Shown here: positions 40,862 through 46,036 of the stretch, in pieces | How positions within the stretch are numbered: the stretch's first letter is position 1 | How the letters are laid out: each line of letters starts with the position of its first letter | Origin: DATLFA01 sp039934635 | Lineage (GTDB): Bacteria > Actinomycetota > Acidimicrobiia > Acidimicrobiales > WLNW01 | Direction of reading: 5' to 3' | DNA: 46,036 nucleotides | NCBI GenBank assembly: GCA_039934635.1 | Contig: JBDTLT010000018.1 | Location: 1-46,036 of the forward strand | Translations under genes and position numbers: made by a program | Notes under the pieces: model-generated | Told to the model about the DNA's origin: nothing | Databases searched by the model: none | Seen by the model: the letters and a program-made list of their open reading frames with translations, nothing else

Positions 40862-41391
40862 GTCTTCGCCGTCGTCAGCACTTGTGCGTACGCGTCATGC
40901 AGGTCCTGCCATCCGCACTTCATCGCGTTCTCGCCGACGATGGGCCCGATCGGGTGCCCGTCGAGTAGGCGTTCAGCGACAACGAGACAGATATGCCAAC
41001 CGGCCGCAGCCTTTGCCACCATCGTGGGATCGTCGGTCGTGTGATGCAGCGTGAGCCTCGTTCCCTGCTCGATGCTCTCGAGTTGCCAACGCAGAACGTC
41101 TTCACCCCACGTGTACTCGAGAAGAGTCGGCGGTTCGCTGCGTAGCACCTTTGCCGGGAGCGTCGTGTCCTGCCCGTCGATCATGGTGAGCGTGGCCTCG
41201 CCCACAGTCGCGAGGTTGCGGTCCGACACGAATGGCGACCATTGCCGCAACCGCGCGGGGTCGGTCAACGCGGCCCATACCTTCGTCGGTGGGTGACGGA
41301 GTTGGCGCACGAAGACCAGGGTGGCGCGCTTGCCATCCGTGCGATATTCCACGTCCGCGAGCGGGCCCGGTTCGAACTCCTCTGCGTTCAT
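40858..41391 (-). CDS. SRPBCC/AHSA1-like protein
   Basis: 177 residues from ATG 41391, with AGGAG upstream; a GTG six bases earlier is possible. VFVRQLRHPPTKVWAALTDP and LRQWSPFVSDRNL are typical of the AHSA1 branch of SRPBCC proteins that accompany ArsR-type repressors. AHSA1-type pocket proteins usually bind a hydrophobic ligand or chaperone; here it is probably the effector-linked partner of the ArsR gene upstream, 2 bp away. Confidence 0.88.
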   Translation of the reverse strand: MNAEEFEPGPLADVEYRTDGKRATLVFVRQLRHPPTKVWAALTDPARLRQWSPFVSDRNLATVGEATLTMIDGQDTTLPAKVLRSEPPTLLEYTWGEDVLRWQLESIEQGTRLTLHHTTDDPTMVAKAAAGWHICLVVAERLLDGHPIGPIVGENAMKCGWQDLHDAYAQVLTTAKT

Positions 41392-41393
41392 GT

Positions 41394-41702
41394 TCACTCC
41401 TGACTGTCGAGATGACGTTCGAGCGCGTCGAGGCGGTCGGACCACATCTGGCGATACGGCGCGAGCCAGTCGTCGAGCGCTTCGAGTGGGCGCGTGTCGA
41501 CCGAATAGATGCGTTGTTGTGCCGCAGTGCGAACCGACACGAAACCGGCGTCGCGCAACACCTTGAGATGCTTGGAGACCGCCGGTTGGCTCACCGAGAG
41601 CGTGTGCACCAAACCGTTGACGCTGCATTCCTCGCGCCGGAGCTCGTCGAGGATGCGCCGGCGGGTCGGTTCCGCGAGCACGGTGAAGACGTCGACCGGC
41701 AT
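41394..41702 (-). CDS. ArsR-family transcriptional repressor
   Basis: 102 residues from ATG 41702. The winged HTH reads FTVLAEPTRRRILDELR, VSQPAVSKHLKVLRDAGFV and TAAQQRIYSV, with no arsenic-type Cys pair, so it is not a metalloid sensor of the classical kind. It is the common ArsR/SdpR-like partner of an AHSA1-type protein in actinobacteria. It lies directly after a near-consensus promoter (41709-41737), and the start appears leaderless. Confidence 0.9.
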   Translation of the reverse strand: MPVDVFTVLAEPTRRRILDELRREECSVNGLVHTLSVSQPAVSKHLKVLRDAGFVSVRTAAQQRIYSVDTRPLEALDDWLAPYRQMWSDRLDALERHLDSQE

Positions 41703-41708
41703 GGGTTC

Positions 41709-41737
41709 ATATAACCAGATACGTATATACCTGTCAA
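41709..41737 (-). promoter_or_regulatory. Promoter and probable operator of the ArsR-SRPBCC operon
   Basis: On the minus strand: TTGACA (41737-41732), a 17-bp spacer, TTATAT (41714-41709) and then six bases to the ATG, as for a leaderless transcript. The spacer contains ATACGTAT (41719-41726), a perfect 8-bp palindrome that is a natural site for autorepression. A TATAGT at 41758-41763 may be the -10 of the divergent methyltransferase. Confidence 0.75.
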
Positions 41738-41805
41738 GATATATGGGCGGGCGGCGCTATAGTTCCGACGAATTCTCGAGAGGCGCCAAACCAAGAGGGT
41801 GCGCG

Positions 41806-42651
41806 ATGGCGAACGTGATCGCGAACGTCGACATGGCCGCGGCGTGGGACGGCGACGAAGGCGACGATTGGGCGACCGACTGGCAGCGCTATGACCGTGC
41901 CGTCGCGGGCTACCACGGGCCGCTGCTCGACCGCGCCGCAATCACGCGTGCTTCGGTCGTGCTCGATGTCGGATGTGGCAATGGTGAGACGACCCGCGCC
42001 GCGGCACGCATCGCCGGCGATGGGTCGGCACTCGGCGTCGATCTGTCGTCACGGATGCTCGAGCGGGCCCGTGAGCGATCGGCGGCGGAGGGTCTCGGCA
42101 ACACCCGCTTCGAGCAAGTCGATGCACAAGTGCACGACTTCGGGTCCGAACGCTTCGACGTCGTCGTCAGTCGCTTCGGCGCGATGTTCTTCGCGGATCG
42201 CCAAGCGGCATTTACCAACATCGCGGGTGCCGTGCGCCAAGGTGGACGGCTGGCGATGGTCGCGTGGCAGGACGTCGACAACAACGAATGGATCTCCGCA
42301 CTGCGCAGCGCGCTCGCGCTCGGTCGCATGCTGCCGTCCCCGCCGATGGGTGGGCCGGGGCCGCTCGGTTTGGCCGACCCCGATGGCGTGCGCGCCGTGC
42401 TCGCGAACGCGGGTCTCGGCAACGTAGAGATCGAGCCTTTCGACGGACCGTTCTGGATCGGCGAGGATGCCGACGATGCATTCGCGTTCGCTCGCCGCAC
42501 CGGCATCGTGCGCGGGCTGCTCCACGGTCTCGATGAACCCGCTCAGACCCGCGCGCTTGCGACACTGCAGCAAGTGATCGTCGAACACGAGGCCACCGAC
42601 GGGGTGGTCTTCCGCTCGGCAGTGTGGTTGATCTCCGCCGACAAGCGTTGA
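41806..42651 (+). CDS. Class I SAM-dependent methyltransferase
   Basis: 281 residues from ATG 41806 with GAGGG upstream. Motif I VLDVGCGNGETTRAAA, motif II GVDLSSRMLERAR and motif IV-like FDVVVSRFGAMFFAD are all clear. The N-terminal WDGDEGDDWATDWQRYD is common in a subclass of actinobacterial methyltransferases of unknown target. Divergent from the ArsR gene with a shared 103-bp region, so it may be regulated by it. Confidence 0.9.
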   Translation: MANVIANVDMAAAWDGDEGDDWATDWQRYDRAVAGYHGPLLDRAAITRASVVLDVGCGNGETTRAAARIAGDGSALGVDLSSRMLERARERSAAEGLGNTRFEQVDAQVHDFGSERFDVVVSRFGAMFFADRQAAFTNIAGAVRQGGRLAMVAWQDVDNNEWISALRSALALGRMLPSPPMGGPGPLGLADPDGVRAVLANAGLGNVEIEPFDGPFWIGEDADDAFAFARRTGIVRGLLHGLDEPAQTRALATLQQVIVEHEATDGVVFRSAVWLISADKR

Positions 42652-42684
42652 CGCCGTGCCGCCGTCAACGCACGCGATCGACGC

Positions 42685-43143
42685 TCACTCTGTGGATTGC
42701 AGTCGCGCCTTGGCCGCGTACCAACCGGTCAGGACGGCTTCCATCTCGGCGGGGTCGAGCTTGTCCTCTTCGTAGGACCATTGTCCGTCGCCGGCGTATT
42801 TCAGCAAGCTGAAACACGAGAACTCGTGCACGCTGCCGTCACCGGGGTCGGACATGCGATTCTTGAATTCGCAACTGACCCAGCCACGGTACTCATCGAT
42901 CATGTACCACTCGACGGGGTAGTACGCGAGTGACCGCATGGGCTCTGTCGCGAAAGCCTCGCGGTACCAACGGCGCATCGCCTCGCGGCCACCGATCTTG
43001 CCCGCGCCCGACACGATCATCACCGCGTCTTCGGTATAGAGATCGACGAACTCGTCCCAGTCACCCGCCGGCCCACAGCGGCGGGCGACCTTTTGATAGT
43101 GCGCCCACTGCTCTTCGATCTCGTCGCGCGTCCAACGCGGCAT
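42685..43143 (-). CDS. SnoaL-like / NTF2-fold protein
   Basis: 152 residues from ATG 43143, with GGGGGT upstream; a longer frame upstream is rejected as it crosses low-quality sequence. WDEFVDLYTEDAVMIVSGAG and REAMRRWYREAF are the SnoaL/NTF2 helix and loop, and VSCEFKNRMSDPGDGSVHEF supplies the later strands. No catalytic signature is decisive. Related fold to 16209-16601, but with no close sequence similarity. Confidence 0.83.
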   Translation of the reverse strand: MPRWTRDEIEEQWAHYQKVARRCGPAGDWDEFVDLYTEDAVMIVSGAGKIGGREAMRRWYREAFATEPMRSLAYYPVEWYMIDEYRGWVSCEFKNRMSDPGDGSVHEFSCFSLLKYAGDGQWSYEEDKLDPAEMEAVLTGWYAAKARLQSTE

Positions 43144-43220
43144 AGCCAACCCCCCAGACCCACGCGGTAGCTCCGAGCGGGATCGCAGCAACCCTAGGTG
43201 TGCGATCGGGCCGGCGCGTG

Positions 43221-43394
43221 CTATCGAGCTTCGCGTCGGCGCTGAAGCCACGTCTTGCGCGGCGAACTTTTCGCCGAAGCATCGCAGTGGCAACGTTCGG
43301 CGCGGGGCACGTCACGGAGAACCTGTTCGACGTGGGCTCCGCAACCCGCCCAGGTCGGCTTCTTGCACATTGGACATGTCGTCTGTCTACACAT
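43221..43394 (-). CDS. Small Cys-rich protein, 57 aa, divergent from the sulfur module
   Basis: ATG 43394 to TAG 43221. The translation begins MCRQTTCPMCKKPTWAGCG and continues HVEQVLRDVPRAERCHCD, with six Cys (C2, C7, C10, C18, C35, C37), then a basic tail. I recognise the pattern C-x2-C-K-K-x-T-W-x-G-C-G-x-H-V...V-P-x-x-x-R-C-x-C from a widespread small protein family of unknown function. Its start lies in the ATACCC-N4-GGGTAT operator at 43393-43408, so it should share the sulfur-responsive control of the divergent genes. No ribosome site is visible and the start looks leaderless. An inner ATG (43370) would drop the CPMC pair. Confidence 0.72.
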   Translation of the reverse strand: MCRQTTCPMCKKPTWAGCGAHVEQVLRDVPRAERCHCDASAKSSPRKTWLQRRREAR

Positions 43395-43408
43395 ACCCCA
43401 TAGGGTAT
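43393..43408. promoter_or_regulatory. CsoR/CstR-type operator 1
   Basis: ATACCC-CATA-GGGTAT is a perfect 6-bp inverted repeat with a 4-bp spacer, the form expected for CsoR-family repressors (copper or persulfide sensors). It overlaps the start codon of the small Cys-rich gene on the minus strand. Given the persulfide dioxygenase downstream, a persulfide-sensing CstR-type repressor is the natural reader, but none is encoded in the window. Confidence 0.8.
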
Positions 43409-43448
43409 CAAGTCACTGGCGACAACCGTTATCGGCCCTCCCGGAATA

Positions 43449-43464
43449 ATACCCCAGGGGGTAT
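43449..43464. promoter_or_regulatory. CsoR/CstR-type operator 2
   Basis: ATACCC-CAGG-GGGTAT has the same layout as operator 1, 56 bp centre to centre. It is immediately followed by TATAGT (43462-43467), a likely -10 element, and sits 42 bp upstream of the persulfide dioxygenase ATG. Occupancy would block that promoter. Confidence 0.82.
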
Positions 43465-43505
43465 AGTTGAAACAGTTGATCCGTTCCACAGGAGGACGAT
43501 TGGTC

Positions 43506-44918
43506 ATGTTCTTTCGCCAGTACTATCTGGGCTGTCTTTCGCACGCGAGTTACCTGATCGGCGACACCACGACGGGGCGCGCGGTGGTGGTCGACCCGCA
43601 ACGAGATGTGGCCGAGTATCTCGCCGATGCGCAAGCGCACGGCCTGACCATCGTGAAGGTGCTCGAGACGCATTTCCACGCAGACTTCTTGTCGGGTCAT
43701 CTCGAATTGGCCTCGCGTACCGGTGCCGCGATTGGCTACGGCAGCGCGGCCGCCGGTCGAGTCGAGTTCCCGATCGAGACGTTCCGTGATGGCGAGCAGA
43801 TCCGCCTCGGTGATGTCGTACTCGAAGTGCGCGAGACACCGGGCCACACGCCCGAGTCGATCAGCATCGTCGTCTATTCCGACGGTGCGATCGGGCAACC
43901 GTATGGGGTGCTCACGGGCGACACATTGTTCATCGGCGATGTCGGTCGCCCGGACTTGTTGGCGTCGGTTGGAGTTACGGCCGATGAGTTGGCCCGGAGT
44001 CTGTATCACTCGCTACACGAACGGCTGTTGACGCTTCCAGACACGACCAAGGTGTACCCCGCGCACGGCGCCGGATCGGCGTGTGGGAAGAACCTGTCGA
44101 CCGAGACCGTGTCCACGATCGGGGAGCAGCGGCGTACGAACTACGCGCTCGCGCCGATGAGCGAGGACGACTTCGTCGAGGCCGTCACGCAGGGTCAGTC
44201 AGTGGCGCCGCTGTACTTCGCGTTCGCCGCGAATCGGAACCGCGAGATTCGAGATCTCCTCGCCGACGATACGAGGGTCGCGTCACTCACCATCGATCAG
44301 GTGTTGGCACATCAGCGTGAAGGTGCGATCGTGCTCGATGCCCGTGATGACGTGGCATTCGCCACTGGCCATCTGCGAGGCTCGGTCAACGTCGGCCTGG
44401 GCGGTCGCTTCGCCGAATACGCGGGTGAGGTCATGCGGCCCGACACCCCAATCGTGTTGGTGACCGATCCGGGCCACGAGGCCGAAGCGAAGATGCGGTT
44501 GGCCCGCATCGGGTTCGATCGTGTACTCGGGGCGCTTGCGGATCCGATCGCGGCGTTCATGGCTCGTCCCGAGCACAACGAGCCGCTCTCGCGGCTGTCG
44601 GCCGCGACGCTCAGGGAGCGACTCAGATCCGTGCCCGGGCTCGTCTTGATCGATGTGCGCAACCCCGGTGAGGTGGCATCGGGCAGTGTTCCCGGTGCCC
44701 ACAACATCAGCCTGCCTGCGTTGCTCTCGAGCATCGACAGCCTCGACCCGACGGCGCCCACGGTGCTCTACTGCGCCGGCGGCTATCGGTCCGCAATCGC
44801 GTCGAGCCTGCTTCGGTCCCATGGTTTCGAGGACGTATCCGATCTTCTCGGTGGGTACAACGCGTGGATCGCCAGTGCCCCCGGGCAACTCGTATCCACT
44901 TCGAACGGAGCCCAGTGA
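43506..44918 (+). CDS. Persulfide dioxygenase-type MBL-fold protein fused to two rhodanese domains
   Basis: 470 residues from ATG 43506; TTG 43500 is closer to the GGAGG at 43491-43495 and is a real alternative. Domain order: metallo-beta-lactamase fold (1-250) with THFHADF (H56, H58, D60), PGHTPES (H114), GDTLFIGDVG (D139, D145) and YPAHG (H187), the ETHE1-like mononuclear iron pattern; rhodanese 1 (about 262-345), which lacks the active Cys (VTDPGHE); and rhodanese 2 (about 365-465) with the active loop YCAGGYRS, C423. Together: oxidation of glutathione- or mycothiol-type persulfide to sulfite and sulfur transfer to thiosulfate. First gene of the sulfur operon, with operator 2 at its promoter. 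Confidence 0.92.
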   Translation: MFFRQYYLGCLSHASYLIGDTTTGRAVVVDPQRDVAEYLADAQAHGLTIVKVLETHFHADFLSGHLELASRTGAAIGYGSAAAGRVEFPIETFRDGEQIRLGDVVLEVRETPGHTPESISIVVYSDGAIGQPYGVLTGDTLFIGDVGRPDLLASVGVTADELARSLYHSLHERLLTLPDTTKVYPAHGAGSACGKNLSTETVSTIGEQRRTNYALAPMSEDDFVEAVTQGQSVAPLYFAFAANRNREIRDLLADDTRVASLTIDQVLAHQREGAIVLDARDDVAFATGHLRGSVNVGLGGRFAEYAGEVMRPDTPIVLVTDPGHEAEAKMRLARIGFDRVLGALADPIAAFMARPEHNEPLSRLSAATLRERLRSVPGLVLIDVRNPGEVASGSVPGAHNISLPALLSSIDSLDPTAPTVLYCAGGYRSAIASSLLRSHGFEDVSDLLGGYNAWIASAPGQLVSTSNGAQ

Positions 44919-45262
44919 TGGAACGATCGAACTCGCTCCCCGCCGTCGGTGTCGACACCGCGTCGATGACCGTCGCGGACATTCTGTTGCTCGACGTCCG
45001 CGAGGACGACGAGTGGGCAAGGGGACACGCACCGACTGCGGTCCACATTCCGATGAGCGATGTGCCGACGCGCGTCGGTGAACTCGATCGAGCGCGACGC
45101 ATCGTGTGCGCGTGTAGGTCGGGCAACCGCTCTGGCCGGGTCACCGCGTGGCTGCGCCAGCATGGTTTCGACGCGGTGAACATGACCGGTGGCATGCAGG
45201 CCTGGGCTCACGCGGGCTATCCGATAGTCGACGACACAGGGCGCCCCGGCGCCGTCATCTGA
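44918..45262 (+). CDS. Single-domain rhodanese
   Basis: 114 residues from ATG 44918, which overlaps the stop of the persulfide dioxygenase by one base (TGATG). LLLDVREDDEWARGHAPTAV is the rhodanese N-terminal signature, and VCACRSGNRSGR has the active loop with C66 (C64 adjacent). Cytosolic. It probably carries sulfane sulfur to or from the dioxygenase fusion product or converts sulfite to thiosulfate. Confidence 0.93.
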   Translation: MERSNSLPAVGVDTASMTVADILLLDVREDDEWARGHAPTAVHIPMSDVPTRVGELDRARRIVCACRSGNRSGRVTAWLRQHGFDAVNMTGGMQAWAHAGYPIVDDTGRPGAVI

Positions 45263-45271
45263 GCCGTTGCG

Positions 45272-46036
45272 ATGCGTGCGCTCCTCGCCTCACCTCTCGG
45301 GTTCCTGATCGGTATCTCACTGGGCGCCCTCGGCGGAGGCGGTTCGATCCTCGCGGTTCCCGCCCTCGTCTACGCGGCCGGCCAGACCCCTAAGCACGCG
45401 ACGACCACGTCGCTCGTACTCGTCTCGATCACCGCAGTGTTCGGCATTGTTCCGCACTGGCGCGCTCACCGGGTCCGCTTCGGAGCCGGAACCATCTTCG
45501 GCCTCGCCGGGATCGGCGGTTCACTCCTCGGCTCGCACTGGAACAAGGCCGCCGACCCGAACCTGCTGCTGCTCGCGTTCTCCGGTCTCATGATGGTCGC
45601 GGCATACGCGATGTGGCGACGCCTGAGAAGCACTCCCGCGCCGATCCTCCGCTCGCTCAGCGCCGCGGTCGCACCCGTCGCGTCGACCATCGGCATCAAC
45701 CCGATCACGATCGCAAAGGTCGCCGTCGCCGGAACGATTGTCGGACTCCTCACCGGCTTCTTTGGTGTCGGCGGTGGCTTTGTCATCGTTCCCGCTCTGG
45801 TCCTCGCCCTCGGGTTCACCATGCCCGAAGCGGTCGGCACATCACTGCTCGTCATCACCATCAACTCCGTCGTCGCGCTCAGCACCCGACTGCAGGCCGG
45901 CTCCGTCGAATGGGGGACCGTCATCCCTTTCACCGTCGCAAGCCTGCTCGGCGTCGTCGTCGGCAGTCGCCTCGCCAGCACCCGAGACTCGGCTTCGCTG
46001 CAGGGCTGGTTCGTCGGCCTTCTCGTGGTCGTGGCC
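45272..46036 (+). CDS. TauE/SafE (TSUP) family permease, 3' partial
   Basis: From ATG 45272 the frame is open to the right edge: 255 codons, no stop seen. The N-terminal LGFLIGISLGALGGGGSIL and the internal repeat VGLLTGFFGVGGGFVIVPAL are the paired TSUP half-repeats, each with the G-x-G-G-G motif; at least six or seven hydrophobic helices are present. Expected role: export of sulfite or organosulfonate produced by the persulfide dioxygenase upstream. Third-position use is more strongly C-rich (GTC, ATC, ACC, CTC) than in the catabolic genes, a hint of separate origin. Confidence 0.9.
   Translation, partial: MRALLASPLGFLIGISLGALGGGGSILAVPALVYAAGQTPKHATTTSLVLVSITAVFGIVPHWRAHRVRFGAGTIFGLAGIGGSLLGSHWNKAADPNLLLLAFSGLMMVAAYAMWRRLRSTPAPILRSLSAAVAPVASTIGINPITIAKVAVAGTIVGLLTGFFGVGGGFVIVPALVLALGFTMPEAVGTSLLVITINSVVALSTRLQAGSVEWGTVIPFTVASLLGVVVGSRLASTRDSASLQGWFVGLLVVVA

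Noticed and set aside
43200..43403. 67-aa plus-strand ORF opposite the small Cys-rich gene
   Set aside because: Arg-rich antisense frame; the minus-strand frame has the patterned Cys residues and operator context.
1..46036. tRNA, rRNA, CRISPR arrays, prophage genes, complete insertion sequences
   Set aside because: Looked for cloverleaf-like or rRNA stretches, regularly spaced repeats, integrases and transposases; none seen.

Overview
The window is high-GC DNA from what looks like a free-living actinobacterium. The signs are an F420-type LLM oxidoreductase, a mycothiol-type MDMPI-fold protein, many GTG and TTG starts, and an actinobacterial MerR operator layout. Acidimicrobiia would fit, but no rRNA or marker gene is present to prove it. 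The gene content is that of a soil or aquatic catabolic generalist: short-chain dehydrogenases, amidohydrolases, acyl-CoA enzymes, a P450, alpha/beta hydrolases and alpha-ketoglutarate dioxygenases in tight operons with start/stop overlaps.

Layout. (1) 1-7027: the tail of a carboxymuconolactone-decarboxylase-like gene, then a leftward group of amidohydrolase, MFS transporter, acyl-CoA ligase, enoyl-CoA hydratase and TauD-type dioxygenase. The last two are separated by a 460-bp gap holding a perfect 20-bp inverted repeat and a tandem repeat. (2) 7065-13607: a rightward operon of SDR, small protein, D-aminoacylase-like amidohydrolase, esterase, P450 and two SDRs. (3) 13627-15221: a leftward pair (MDMPI-like protein and TauD dioxygenase) whose upstream start codon region overlaps the next, divergent operon. 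(4) 15214-24106: a rightward nine-gene operon of DUF7064-like protein, SnoaL-like protein, LLM oxidoreductase, two alpha/beta hydrolases, a DUF35-thiolase (Ltp2-type aldolase) fusion, acyl-CoA dehydrogenase, a binding-protein-fold protein without signal peptide, and a ferritin-like protein. Together these look like oxidation, CoA-dependent degradation and retro-aldol cleavage of an unidentified alicyclic, steroid-like or aromatic substrate. (5) 24277-36585: GAF-EAL-GAF phosphodiesterase, a second amidohydrolase with an SRPBCC protein, a thioredoxin-like gene interrupted by one in-frame TGA, VOC-MerR, SMP-30, hydratase, SDR, SEC-C protein, nitronate monooxygenase and a third amidohydrolase. (6) 36662-43143: TetR-SDR, an Asp-box protein coupled to a MoaD-like protein, VOC protein, DUF6855-like protein, ArsR-SRPBCC, methyltransferase and SnoaL-like protein. 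(7) 43221-46036: a sulfur module of persulfide dioxygenase-rhodanese, rhodanese and TauE/SafE permease, with a small Cys-rich gene read the other way and two ATACCC-N4-GGGTAT operators.

The most striking observation is at 28191-29246. A ResA/TlpA-like protein has TGA exactly where the first redox cysteine is expected (WASW-TGA-GC). It is followed after 14 nt by a 6-bp hairpin with a GGUCU loop, the arrangement and loop sequence of the E. coli fdhF SECIS. This is a strong candidate selenoprotein that standard gene callers would split in two. The second is a 57-codon Cys-rich gene (43394-43221, minus) whose start codon sits in one of the two sulfur-module operators.
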